In this document: in pieces, positions 25,662 to 35,193 of the stretch | Numbering within the stretch: position 1 is the stretch's first letter | How the letters are laid out: each line of letters starts with the position of its first letter | Assembly: GCF_013282805.1 (NCBI RefSeq) | Contig: NZ_CP054038.1 | Location: forward strand, 558,001 to 622,000 | Length of the DNA: 64,000 bases | Source: Microbacterium hominis | Lineage (GTDB): Bacteria; Actinomycetota; Actinomycetes; Actinomycetales; Microbacteriaceae | Reading direction: 5' to 3' | Made by a program: the position numbers and the translations under genes | The notes under the pieces: generated by a model | Databases searched by the model: none | What the model saw: only the letters and a program-made list of their open reading frames with translations | What the model was told of the DNA's origin: nothing

Positions 25662-26759
25662 ATGCGCGCTGTGTTCCTCAAGGAGTTCCAGGAGCTGCGG
25701 CGGGATCGCCGCACGCTCGGGATGCTCGTGGTCATGCCCCTGCTGCTGCTGGTGATCTTCGGCTATGCGGCCAACTTCACGGTGGACGAGTTCCGCGTCG
25801 CGATCGTCGGCACGAACGCCGAGCAGGTCGACGACCTCGTCGAAGACAGCGACGACCTCGCCGATCACCTCGTGGTCGAGACCACCGACGCCGACGCCGA
25901 CGAGGCCGACGCGGTGGAGCTGCTGCGCGAGGACCGCGTCGACGTCGCGATCGTCGCCGACGACGAGATCACCGTGCTCATCGACGGCTCGAACCTCTTC
26001 GCCGCCCAGTCGGCGCAGGTGCTGTTCACCCAGGTGCAGCAGCAGCTCTCGCAGAACCCGCAGGCGCCGCCCGTCGACATCGAGATCCTCTTCAACCCCG
26101 ACCTGAAGACGTCGTGGGTGATGATCCCCGCGATCATCGGCCTGATCCTGACCTTCATCGGCACGATCATCACGAGCATCGGCCTGGTGCGGGAGCGCGA
26201 AGCCGGCACGCTGGAGCAGCTCGCCGTCATGCCGCTCAAGGCGACCGGGGTGATCCTCGGCAAGATTCTCCCGTACTTCCTGCTCGCGTCCTTCGACATG
26301 GTGCTCATCGCGGTGCTCGGCATCTGGCTGTTCGGCGTGCCCTTCGTCGGGAGCGTCTGGATCTTCATCCTCGGCGCCGCGCTGTTCCTGTTCGCCGTGC
26401 TCGGCATCGGCGTGCTGATCTCGTCGGTGTCGCAGACGTCCGGGCAGGCGATCCAGCTCGCGATGATGACGCTGCTGCCCCAGATCCTCCTGTCGGGGAT
26501 GATCTTCCCGCTCGACGCGATGGCCGCCGGCGTCCGCTGGATCGGATACCTTCTGCCGCTCACGTACTTCACGATGATCTCCCAGGGCGTCATGCTGCGC
26601 GGCGCGCCCATCGAGTCGCTGTGGCTGCCGCTGACCGTGCTCGCGGTCATGGCGGTCGTGATCTTCGGCCTCGCCGTGGTGCGGTTGCACCGGAGCATCT
26701 CGCCCGCGAAGCCGCGCCGGCACGCCCGCCGTCACGCCGCGCACGGAGCCCGGCGATGA
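25662..26759 (+). CDS. ABC-2 type permease with extracytoplasmic domain
   Basis: A 365-residue permease: one N-terminal membrane segment (GMLVVMPLLLLVIFGYAANF), a ~140-residue acidic outer domain, and five C-terminal segments including SWVMIPAIIGLILTFIGTI and the ABC-2 signature REREAGTLEQLAVMPLKATG. The layout matches the YhhJ/YbhS-type drug exporters. The ATG is placed 6 nt after the -10, and its stop overlaps the start of the ATPase gene by 4 bp. Confidence 0.92.
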   Translation: MRAVFLKEFQELRRDRRTLGMLVVMPLLLLVIFGYAANFTVDEFRVAIVGTNAEQVDDLVEDSDDLADHLVVETTDADADEADAVELLREDRVDVAIVADDEITVLIDGSNLFAAQSAQVLFTQVQQQLSQNPQAPPVDIEILFNPDLKTSWVMIPAIIGLILTFIGTIITSIGLVREREAGTLEQLAVMPLKATGVILGKILPYFLLASFDMVLIAVLGIWLFGVPFVGSVWIFILGAALFLFAVLGIGVLISSVSQTSGQAIQLAMMTLLPQILLSGMIFPLDAMAAGVRWIGYLLPLTYFTMISQGVMLRGAPIESLWLPLTVLAVMAVVIFGLAVVRLHRSISPAKPRRHARRHAAHGARR

Positions 26760-28501
26760 GCGGGATCGGTCTGGATGCCGTGCAGGTCGTCTTCGGCGAC
26801 ACCGTTGCGCTCGACGACGTCTCGCTCGCCGTCCCGGAGGGCGAGGTCACCGCGGTCGTCGGCGGAGACGGCGCCGGCAAGTCCACCCTGCTGCGCGTGC
26901 TCGCCCGCCGCGTCGCGCCCGGGTCAGGTGCCGTGCACACGCTCGACGCGGAGCGCATCGGCTACCAGCCGTCGACGTCGGGCGTGTGGGGCAACCTCAG
27001 CGTCGACGAGAACATCGCCTTCGTGGGCCGCTCGTACGGCATGGCCGATCGCGCAATCCGGTCCCGCGCGGGCGACCTGCTCGGCCGGGCCGGACTCTCC
27101 GAGGCCCGCTCGCGCCTCGGCCGCGCGCTCTCGGGCGGGATGCGGCAGAAGCTCGGCTTCGTGCTCGCGATCCTCCACGAGCCGCGGCTGGTGCTGCTCG
27201 ACGAGCCGAGCACCGGTGTCGACCCGGTCAGCCGCGTCGAGCTGTGGCGACTCATCTCCGAGGCGGCAGCGGGCGACACCGCCGTGCTCATGGCGACCAC
27301 CTACCTCGACGAGGCGCAGCGCGCGGCATCCGTCACCGCCCTCGATCGCGGCCGGATCATCGCCTCCGGGACGCCCGACGAGATCATCGCGGGGCTTCCC
27401 GGCGGCATCGGGATGCTTCGCACCGACGCTCCGGCACCGCCGGACTCGTGGCGACGCGGTCGGGAGCGCCACGTGTGGCTCGGGCGGGAGGAAGGACGCG
27501 CGGAGCCTGACGCCGCGGCCGTCACGCGCATCGATCCCCCCGACCTCGAGGACGCGCTGATCGCACTGACGATCTCCGGGCGAGACGAGCCCGACGCGGA
27601 ATCGGAGCCACCGCAGCCACCGCAGCCGCCGCCCGCGGCGACGTCGCGGACGTCCGGGCCCGTCGTGGCGGCCGGACGCGGCGTGACCCGGAGGTTCGGC
27701 GTCCAGACCGCCGTCGACGACGTGAGCCTCGCCGTGCACGCCGGCGAGATCGTGGGTCTCATCGGCGCCAACGGCGCCGGCAAGACGACGTTCCTGCGCG
27801 CCCTCATCGGCCTGGACCGACCCGACGAGGGTGAGGTCGAGCTCTTCGGCGCGCCGCCGGATGCCGCCTCCCGACGCCGCCTCGGCTACGTCCCGCAGGG
27901 ACTCGGGCTCTTCCGCACGATCAGCGTGCGCGAGAACGCCGAGTTCTTCGCGCGCGTCTACGCGGGAAGCGCTGCGACGCTGCCGGCCGCGCTCGACGAG
28001 GTCTCGCGCGACGTCGTCGCCGACATCGGGCTCGGCCGACAGCGCCAGCTCGCGTTCGCGCTCGCCCTCGAGCACGACCCCGATCTCCTCGTGCTCGACG
28101 AGCCGACCTCCGGCGTCGATCCGCTCTCCCGCGCACGCCTGTGGGACACGATCCATGCGCAGGCCGATGCCGGCCGCGGCGTGCTCGTGACGACCCACTA
28201 CCTGCAGGAGGCCGAGCAATGCACGCGGCTGGCGCTCATGTCGCAGGGACGCCTGCTCGGACTCGGCTCGGTCGCCGACCTCACCGCCGGCGTGCGCGCC
28301 GTGCTCGTGCGCTCGCCGCAGTGGCAGGAGGCGTTCACCGCACTCGGCGCGGTGGGCCTGCCGACCATGCTGTCGGGACGGGAGGTGCGGGTGGCGGGCG
28401 TCGACGCCGACCGGGTGCGCGCGGCGCTCCGGGGGATCCCCGCCGAGATCGACGAGGTGGAGCCCACGCTCGAGGAGGCGATGGTGCTGCGCGAGGGGTG
28501 A
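26756..28501 (+). CDS. ABC transporter ATPase with two fused NBDs
   Basis: A 581-residue protein with two nucleotide-binding domains separated by a Pro-rich linker (~residues 280-300). NBD1: Walker A VVGGDGAGKST, signature LSGGMRQKLGF, Walker B LVLLDEPSTGVDP; its H-loop is degenerate (MATTYLDEAQ, no His). NBD2: Walker A LIGANGAGKTT, Walker B LLVLDEPTSGVDP, normal H-loop VTTHYLQEAEQ, but the signature is IGLGRQRQ and the helical subdomain before it is about ten residues shorter than usual. Such asymmetric double NBDs are known in the YhhJ/RbbA-related exporters. With the upstream permease it forms a probable drug exporter under TetR control. Confidence 0.92.
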   Translation: MSGIGLDAVQVVFGDTVALDDVSLAVPEGEVTAVVGGDGAGKSTLLRVLARRVAPGSGAVHTLDAERIGYQPSTSGVWGNLSVDENIAFVGRSYGMADRAIRSRAGDLLGRAGLSEARSRLGRALSGGMRQKLGFVLAILHEPRLVLLDEPSTGVDPVSRVELWRLISEAAAGDTAVLMATTYLDEAQRAASVTALDRGRIIASGTPDEIIAGLPGGIGMLRTDAPAPPDSWRRGRERHVWLGREEGRAEPDAAAVTRIDPPDLEDALIALTISGRDEPDAESEPPQPPQPPPAATSRTSGPVVAAGRGVTRRFGVQTAVDDVSLAVHAGEIVGLIGANGAGKTTFLRALIGLDRPDEGEVELFGAPPDAASRRRLGYVPQGLGLFRTISVRENAEFFARVYAGSAATLPAALDEVSRDVVADIGLGRQRQLAFALALEHDPDLLVLDEPTSGVDPLSRARLWDTIHAQADAGRGVLVTTHYLQEAEQCTRLALMSQGRLLGLGSVADLTAGVRAVLVRSPQWQEAFTALGAVGLPTMLSGREVRVAGVDADRVRAALRGIPAEIDEVEPTLEEAMVLREG

Positions 28502-28529
28502 CGTCGCGCAGACCCGGACCGGGTGCGGC

Positions 28530-28703
28530 TCAGGCGGCCTCTTCGACGGGCCACCCTCCGTCGGCCGCGAGCTCCCGCTTCATGCCGGCCTCCCGGCCGT
28601 GAGCGGCGGCACCCCACGCCGAGTGGACGTCGTCTCCCCAGAAGACGAGTCGGCGTGGAGCTGCCGCCGACTCGAGCAAATCACTCCGACACTTGACGCA
28701 CAT
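28530..28703 (-). CDS. Doubtful small ORF, 57 residues
   Basis: An ATG at 28703 opens a 57-residue frame on the minus strand (starts MCVKCRSDLLESA, ends GGWPVEEAA) with GC-rich third codon positions in its second half. Its start lies inside the LuxR promoter dyad and it has no visible ribosome-binding site. I recognise no family; it may be noise or the remnant of a gene. Nothing else is evident in the interval 28502-28771 except the promoter. Confidence 0.2.
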   Translation of the reverse strand: MCVKCRSDLLESAAAPRRLVFWGDDVHSAWGAAAHGREAGMKRELAADGGWPVEEAA

Positions 28704-28722
28704 CGGGCGAATGCCCGATATT
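28693..28722 (+). promoter_or_regulatory. Promoter with a perfect dyad between -35 and -10
   Basis: TTGACG (28693-28698) and GATATT (28717-28722), 18-nt spacer. Inside lies the perfect inverted repeat ATCGGGC-GAAT-GCCCGAT (28702-28719). A regulator here would directly interfere with or realign RNA polymerase. The predicted start point (~28729) rules out the TTG at 28721 as translation start. Confidence 0.6.
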
Positions 28723-28771
28723 GCTGACAGGGCGCGCATCCCCGCTGCGCCGCGATCGCTGGGGCAGGACG

Positions 28772-31309
28772 TTGACGTCAGTCGAGCTCGTGGGTCGGCA
28801 CCGGGAGCAGGAGCAGCTCAGGACGCTCCTCGCGGACGGCCGCAGCTTCGTCGCGCTCAGCGGGAGGCCCGGGGTCGGCAAGAGCGCGCTGCTGCGCCAG
28901 GTCGGCTCGCTCGTACCGTCGACGACCCCGCTCAAGCGCCTCGACCTCGTCGGCGCAGTCGCCGGGGAGCGGCTCCTCGAGGAGGTCTCCCGGCGCCTCG
29001 GCCTCGGCACCGGCCGCGGGGGTGGCCCGCCCGCGAGCGACCTCGCCGGTGCGGACCGGCTGGCCCACGCGATCGGCTCCGCCCGGCTGGTGCTCGCCAT
29101 CGACCACGTCGACGCGTGCGAGGTCGACCAGGACGAGATCTCCCGACTGACCTCGGTCTGCCCGCATCTCCAGTTCGTCGCCGCACGCGCGAGCAGGTGG
29201 ACCGACGGCGCGGCGGCGATCGTCGTCCCGCCGCTCCCGGTTCCCGACGTCGACTCGACGGTGGCGGAGCTCGTCGTCAATCCCAGCGTCGTGCTGTTCG
29301 CACAGCGGGCGCGCATGGTCGATCCGCGGTTCGAACTCGACGCAACCACGGCGCGGGCGATCGCCGACGTCTGCCGACTCGTCGGCGGACTGCCATTGGC
29401 GATCGAGCTCGCCGCGGCCCGCAGCGCCTATCTTCCCCCGCGGGAGCTCGCGCGCGAGCTCGCCGCGGCGACGGCCGGCACCCTGGAGCTCCTGTCGGCG
29501 CCGGCGGGATCCGTCGGGGTCCGCGAATCCCTCGCTTCCGCGTGCGCGCTGCTTGCAGACGGGGAGCTCGACGTGCTCCGACGGATCGCGCGCTTCGACG
29601 GGCCGTTCCCCGTCGAGGCGGTGCGCGGCGTCGGCGACCAGCCGCTGGGCCGGGTGCTCGACGCACTGGAGCGTCTGGTCGACCTGCGCCTGGTGGAACC
29701 GCTCGCCGGTCGGGGCCCGGTCGTGGCGTTCGCGATGCTGCCGCTGGTGCGCGCCTACGTGCGGGAGACGGATCCGGCCGCCCACGACAGCGAGGAGGCG
29801 CGGAGGGCGCTCCTGGCAGCCGTGCTGCGCGCGGCCGCGTCGGACGTCGCGGCCGCGACGCCGAGCACGGCGATCGCGCAGGCGCAGCTGCTGCGCGTCG
29901 ACCTCGTCGCCGAGGCCCGCCGCCGGTGCGCACTCGTGAAGGGCGGGGTCGAGGCGGAGGCCGAGGCTGGGGCCGGGGCAGGGGCCGAGGCCGAGGCTGG
30001 GGCCGGGGCCGGGGCCGATGCGGTGGGCGCGGCCGACGCCGTGGAGTGGGTGGTGTCGTGCGCGGCCGTGCTCGCGGGGTTCGCCGAGACCGCGCAGCTC
30101 GGACAGATGCTTGATCGCCTCATCGCCGATCCCGTGCTCGGGCAGCTGCCGCGTCATCTCCAGGCGGCGGCGTGGCTGTGGGCCTCGAACGCCCTCGCGT
30201 TCTCGCCCGACGGCATCGCCCTGCACGCCGCCGTGCGCGACCGGTGGCGACGCGGCCGAGAGCTGATCGACGACGAGAGCCGGCCGCGCCTGGCCATGCA
30301 GGCGCTGTTCATCGGCGTGACCAACGCGATCACGACGAGCGACATGGGCTCGGCGGTGACGCTCGCCGGCGAAGGGCGCGCCCTCGCCCTGCGACACGCG
30401 GAGCCGGTCTGGACGGCGCGATTCGAGGTGTGGATCGCCGGCGCCATGCACTCGACGGGCGACCTCGCCGGCGCCGCCGCGCTCGCCCTCGATGCCCTCG
30501 CCCACGCGCAGCGGCTGCACGACGCGTACGCGATCGTGTCGGCGGTGATCCTGTTGCGCACCATGGCCCCGGGTGCGGTGCCGGCCGACGCGCCGGTGCC
30601 GTCGCTCGAGGAGGCGCTCCAGCTCGCGCGCGACGCCCACGACGTCGTGTCCGAGTGGTTCGTCCTGGCCGTGCTCGCCCGTCGCGAGATCGCGCGGGGC
30701 GACCCGCATCGCGCCGCCCACTGGGCGGCGGAGCGACTGGCCGCCTCGTCGCTGCGCGGCTGGTCGTACCTTGCCGCGGGATCCCTCGTGCACACCGTGC
30801 TCATCGCCCGCGCCCTCGGCGATCCCGCTTTCGCGGCGCGCATGCTCGGGGCGATCGAGGCCGATCGCGGTCGCATCCTGCGCGGCATGGCGCCACAGAC
30901 GACGCCCGAGATCGAGGCGGTGCGCGCGGAGGTGGTCGCCGGACTCGGCGAGAGTGCGCCATCGGCGATCGCCGCCGGAACGCTCCTCACCGGGACCGAC
31001 GCGGCAGCCGAGGCATACGAGTGGCTGCGGGCCCATGCCCACGACGAGGCCGACCCGCCGGCATCCCCCGGCCCCGGCGATACGCCGTCGGCCGCCGTCG
31101 CGACCATCACCGCTCGCGAGCGCGAGGTGCTGCGACTGCTCGCCGACGGCCTCACCAACAAGCAGATCGCGCAGCAGCTGCGCATCTCGGCGAAGACCGT
31201 CATGCACCACTCGGTCGCCATCTACCGCAAGCTCGGGGTGCGTGGACGCTCGGAGGCGACGGCCTTCGCCTTCCGACACCGACTCATCGACCCGTCCGAC
31301 AGGCGCTGA
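28772..31309 (+). CDS. Large ATPase-LuxR transcriptional regulator
   Basis: About 845 residues from TTG 28772 (weak AGGA upstream; uncertain, GTG 28790 possible). Order: NB-ARC/AAA-type ATPase (P-loop GRPGVGKS at ~31-38, Walker-B-like LVLAIDHVDA, and the motif GGLPLAIELAAARSA), a winged-helix part, a low-complexity Ala/Gly/Glu insert (~396-415), helical TPR-like repeats, and a C-terminal LuxR helix-turn-helix (TAREREVLRLLADGLTNKQI, KTVMHHSVAIYRKLGV). This is the LAL/MalT-like class, normally activators that bind an effector and ATP. Its target is unknown; the next gene, a flavoenzyme, has its own promoter. Confidence 0.87.
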   Translation: MTSVELVGRHREQEQLRTLLADGRSFVALSGRPGVGKSALLRQVGSLVPSTTPLKRLDLVGAVAGERLLEEVSRRLGLGTGRGGGPPASDLAGADRLAHAIGSARLVLAIDHVDACEVDQDEISRLTSVCPHLQFVAARASRWTDGAAAIVVPPLPVPDVDSTVAELVVNPSVVLFAQRARMVDPRFELDATTARAIADVCRLVGGLPLAIELAAARSAYLPPRELARELAAATAGTLELLSAPAGSVGVRESLASACALLADGELDVLRRIARFDGPFPVEAVRGVGDQPLGRVLDALERLVDLRLVEPLAGRGPVVAFAMLPLVRAYVRETDPAAHDSEEARRALLAAVLRAAASDVAAATPSTAIAQAQLLRVDLVAEARRRCALVKGGVEAEAEAGAGAGAEAEAGAGAGADAVGAADAVEWVVSCAAVLAGFAETAQLGQMLDRLIADPVLGQLPRHLQAAAWLWASNALAFSPDGIALHAAVRDRWRRGRELIDDESRPRLAMQALFIGVTNAITTSDMGSAVTLAGEGRALALRHAEPVWTARFEVWIAGAMHSTGDLAGAAALALDALAHAQRLHDAYAIVSAVILLRTMAPGAVPADAPVPSLEEALQLARDAHDVVSEWFVLAVLARREIARGDPHRAAHWAAERLAASSLRGWSYLAAGSLVHTVLIARALGDPAFAARMLGAIEADRGRILRGMAPQTTPEIEAVRAEVVAGLGESAPSAIAAGTLLTGTDAAAEAYEWLRAHAHDEADPPASPGPGDTPSAAVATITAREREVLRLLADGLTNKQIAQQLRISAKTVMHHSVAIYRKLGVRGRSEATAFAFRHRLIDPSDRR
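29957..30016. repeat. 30-bp tandem repeat in the LuxR gene
   Basis: Two near-identical 30-bp units (29957-29986 and 29987-30016) encode EAEAGAGAGA twice, extending into a further Ala/Gly run. The period keeps the frame, so copy number could vary without breaking the protein. Confidence 0.85.
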
Positions 31310-31330
31310 CCCGCCCCGCGCCCGCCGCGA

Positions 31331-31336
31331 TAGTTT
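31331..31336 (+). promoter_or_regulatory. -10 element of a leaderless promoter
   Basis: TAGTTT at 31331-31336, exactly 6 nt before the ATG at 31343. Confidence 0.45.
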
Positions 31337-31342
31337 CAGGGC

Positions 31343-33325
31343 ATGACGCTCTGGGAACCGCTGCGCATCGGCCCGGTCGACGTGCCGAACCGGCTCATGC
31401 AGACCGCCCACTCCAAGCAGTACTCCGATCGGGTGGAGTCTCCGCGGGAGACCGCGTACTACGTGCGCCGGGCCCGCGGCGGGTGCGGACTGTTCGTTGC
31501 GGGCAACCACTTCGTGCACCCGAGCGGATCGATCCGCGGCTTCGAAGACGCCTTCCGCCCGGAGTCGGTGGCCGCCAACCGGGCGATGACCGACGCCGTC
31601 CACGAGGCCGGCGCCCGCATCTTCGTGCAGCTCAACCATCACGGCGCCCAGGCACAGGGCGACGGACCCGACGGCCCCCGCGCCGTGTACGCCCCTTCGC
31701 GCATCCTCTCGCCCTCGACCGCGATCGCGGCCAGGGAGATGGACGCCGCCGACATCCTCTCCTTCACCGCCGGCTGGGCGCGCTCGGCCGAGCTCGCGCG
31801 CGACGGCGGCTTCGACGGCGTCGAGGTCCACATGGCCCACGGCTACCTGCTGCACCAGTTCCTCTCGCCGCTCTACAACGCCCGCACCGACGAGTACGGC
31901 GGCGACCTCGAGGGCCGCACCCGCTTTCCGCGCGAGGTGCTGCGTGCCGTGCGCGCGGCGGTCGGCGACGACATCGCGGTGGGCATCCGCATCGTCGCCG
32001 ACGAGTTCCATCCGCAGGGAATGGATGCCGCGCACCTGCGCGCCGTGATCGAACGCCTGCGCGCCGAGGCCCCGATCGACTTCCTCGACCTGGCGGCCGG
32101 CGGCTATCACAACGTGCACTACGTGTTCCCGTCCTCGCCGATGCCGGTCGCGTGGCTGCGTGACCAGGTCGCGGCGGTGAAGGCGGCCAACCCGGACATC
32201 GCCGTGTTCGGCGTCGGCGCCGCGCGTTCGGTCGAGGAAGCGGAGGAGGTGATCGACGCGGGCATCGCCGACATGGTCGCCCTCACGCGCGCCCAGATCG
32301 CCGACCCCGACCTGGGGCGCAAGCTCCGCGGCGCCGACGGGGGCGGCATCCGTCATTGCATCCGTCTGAACCAGGGGTGCCTCGGTCGCGGCAGCCGCGG
32401 CCTGCCGATGTCCTGCACGGTCAACCCGCTCGCCGGCCGCGAGGGGGAGCGGCCCGAGCGACCCCGCACCTCTTCGCCGCAGCGGTGGATCGTCGTCGGC
32501 GGCGGTCCCGCCGGCATGCGCGCCGCCGTGGAGCTGGCCGCGGACGGGCACGCCGTCGAGCTGTGGGAGCAGGCGGACGTGCTCGGCGGCCAGCTCCGGC
32601 TCGCCCGGCAGGTGCCCGGTCGCGAGAGCGTCGGTCTTCTGATCGACGACCTCGGGCGCGACCTCGCCGCGAGCGGTGTGACGGTGAGCCTCGGGCGGCG
32701 CGCGACCGCGGCGACGCTGCGCGACTCCGGGGTCGACGGCGTCGTGCTGGCCACCGGTGCGATCGCCCCCGCGACCACCTCCCTGGCGCTCGGCGGCGCG
32801 TACGAGGGCGGGATGCCGCTGGGCGGATTCATCGACGCGTTCGCCGCCGTCGCCGATCCCGCAGGCCTCGGGCGGCGGATCGCCGTGGTGGATGCCGATG
32901 GCACCGCCTACGCGTCGGGCATCGTGCTCACACTGCTCGCCGCGATCGGGGAGGTGGAGGTCATCACGCCGTTCGAGACCGTCTTCCCGCACGTGGGCGC
33001 CGGATACGACCGGCCGCTCCTGCTGGAGCGCCTCGGTGCGCACGTCGGGTTCCGTCGGCGCGTCTCGCAGCGCGTCGTGCGGCTCGGGGAGGGGGAGGCG
33101 ACGCTCCGCGACACCGTGACGGGAGAGGAGGCGGTGCTCACGGGACTCGACGCGGTCGTCGCGATCGAGCCGCGCCAGGCGGTGGCCCTCGCCGATGCCC
33201 GGGATGCCGCGCCCCGCGTCGTCACGATCGGCGACGCCCTCTCGCCCCGCACGATCGACGCGGCGATCTTCGAGGCCGTCGAGCTCGCCTACGAGGTCGC
33301 GGGCATGGCTGCGCCGCGCGGCTGA
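31343..33325 (+). CDS. FadH/OYE-type NADH:flavin oxidoreductase, altered Fe-S site
   Basis: A 660-residue enzyme with the 2,4-dienoyl-CoA reductase layout: FMN TIM barrel of the old yellow enzyme family (residues ~1-330; catalytic loop HMAHGYLLHQFLSPLYNART and YGG), a short Fe-S segment, then an FAD/NADH half (IVVGGGPAGMRAAVELAADG at ~385). FadH-type enzymes bind a 4Fe-4S cluster with C-x2-C-x3-C-x11-C. Here the ligands are Cys339, Leu342, Cys346 and Cys358: the second Cys is replaced by Leu. The rest of the enzyme is intact. It probably reduces a double bond of an acyl or enone substrate, or belongs to the mycofactocin-associated or TMADH-like branches; the electron path through an incomplete cluster site is unclear. 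Confidence 0.88.
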   Translation: MTLWEPLRIGPVDVPNRLMQTAHSKQYSDRVESPRETAYYVRRARGGCGLFVAGNHFVHPSGSIRGFEDAFRPESVAANRAMTDAVHEAGARIFVQLNHHGAQAQGDGPDGPRAVYAPSRILSPSTAIAAREMDAADILSFTAGWARSAELARDGGFDGVEVHMAHGYLLHQFLSPLYNARTDEYGGDLEGRTRFPREVLRAVRAAVGDDIAVGIRIVADEFHPQGMDAAHLRAVIERLRAEAPIDFLDLAAGGYHNVHYVFPSSPMPVAWLRDQVAAVKAANPDIAVFGVGAARSVEEAEEVIDAGIADMVALTRAQIADPDLGRKLRGADGGGIRHCIRLNQGCLGRGSRGLPMSCTVNPLAGREGERPERPRTSSPQRWIVVGGGPAGMRAAVELAADGHAVELWEQADVLGGQLRLARQVPGRESVGLLIDDLGRDLAASGVTVSLGRRATAATLRDSGVDGVVLATGAIAPATTSLALGGAYEGGMPLGGFIDAFAAVADPAGLGRRIAVVDADGTAYASGIVLTLLAAIGEVEVITPFETVFPHVGAGYDRPLLLERLGAHVGFRRRVSQRVVRLGEGEATLRDTVTGEEAVLTGLDAVVAIEPRQAVALADARDAAPRVVTIGDALSPRTIDAAIFEAVELAYEVAGMAAPRG

Positions 33326-33364
33326 GGTTGCGCGGCGGAGGTCACGCGGCTGAGGTTGCGCGGC
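33317..33364. repeat. 20-bp direct repeat across the oxidoreductase stop
   Basis: CGCGGCTGAGGTTGCGCGGC occurs at 33317-33336, spanning the stop codon, and again at 33345-33364 (period 28). Confidence 0.9.
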
Positions 33365-33380
33365 TGTGGTTCGCGGGTGG

Positions 33381-34170
33381 TCAGCCGGTGACGTCCCGTC
33401 GGTGGAGCGCCCAGGCCGCCGCGGCGGCCAGTCCGAGCGCCACCGCCCACACCAGCAGGATCCCCGCCGACGCCTCGCCCTCCAGGGGCGGATCGCGGTA
33501 CGCCCACGCGTACGGCGACAGGGTGCGCATCCAGGCCGCGTCATCGGATTGCCGGCCCACGGCGTTGAGCGCGTACCCCGCCACCGCGACCCCGGCGCCC
33601 AGGCCGACCGCCCAGATCCGGCGGCCCGTCAACGCCCCGACCAGCAGCGCGAGGGTGCCCGACAGCAGAGCCAGACCGCTCAGGGCGAGTACGGCGAGCA
33701 CGACGCCCGCGGCGGGGAGCTCGAGCCGGGACGGCTCGTTGATCGCGAGGATGACCAGGCCCGCCGCAACGCCCAGCGCGAGCACCCGCACGACGATCGC
33801 GAGCCCCTGCTCGAGCGCATAGCCCACGCGGCCGACCCCGTGGGCGAGGTCGAGCTCGAGCCTGCCGGACTCCTCCGCGCCCCCGATCGCGCCCGCGCCC
33901 CAGCCGGTGGCGGCGATCACGAACAGCGCGAAGCCGACGAGTCCGAAGAACGTCGCCTGCGTGTAGCCGGCGCCCGAGCCGATCTGGTCGTACCCCAGTG
34001 CCGCGACCATCTCGGGGGGAAGAGAATCCATCATCGCCTGGATCTGGCCGTCCCCGGCCATGCTCTCGTAGATCGGCAGGTAGATGAGGATCGCGCCGAC
34101 GATGCCGACGATCCAGCCGATGAGGGGCAAGAGCGACTCCCGCATCGTGCGGCGGAAGACGGCGAGCGGG

Positions 34171-34178
<8 letters not shown>
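33381..34178 (-). CDS. ABC exporter permease
   Basis: A 265-residue membrane protein with about six hydrophobic segments, starting with a short cytoplasmic stretch (VFRRTMRESLLPLIGW) followed by GIVGAILIYLPIYESM. The long extracytoplasmic loop after segment 1 (MMDSLPPEMVAALGYDQIG) is typical of the ABC permease subgroup fused or paired with CcmA-type ATPases. Its start overlaps the ATPase stop by 8 bp, so the two are one operon (ATPase first). Substrate unknown. Confidence 0.88.
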
Positions 34179-35133
<955 letters not shown>

Positions 35134-35140
35134 GAGTCCG

Positions 35141-35187
35141 ACACTACGGGCGGTCGCTGTTCACGGGCAACGCGCTCTCGCTACAGT
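35141..35187. promoter_or_regulatory. Divergent leaderless promoters
   Basis: Minus strand -10 TAGTGT (35141-35146) serves the ABC ATPase, plus strand -10 TACAGT (35182-35187) serves the SLC13 permease; start codons follow after 7 and 6 nt. Confidence 0.5.
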
Positions 35188-35193
35188 GAACCC

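Noticed and set aside
28778..33544. A 1588-residue open frame on the minus strand
   Set aside because: It runs antisense to the LuxR and flavin oxidoreductase genes, whose frames have clear motifs; long shadow frames are normal at this GC content.
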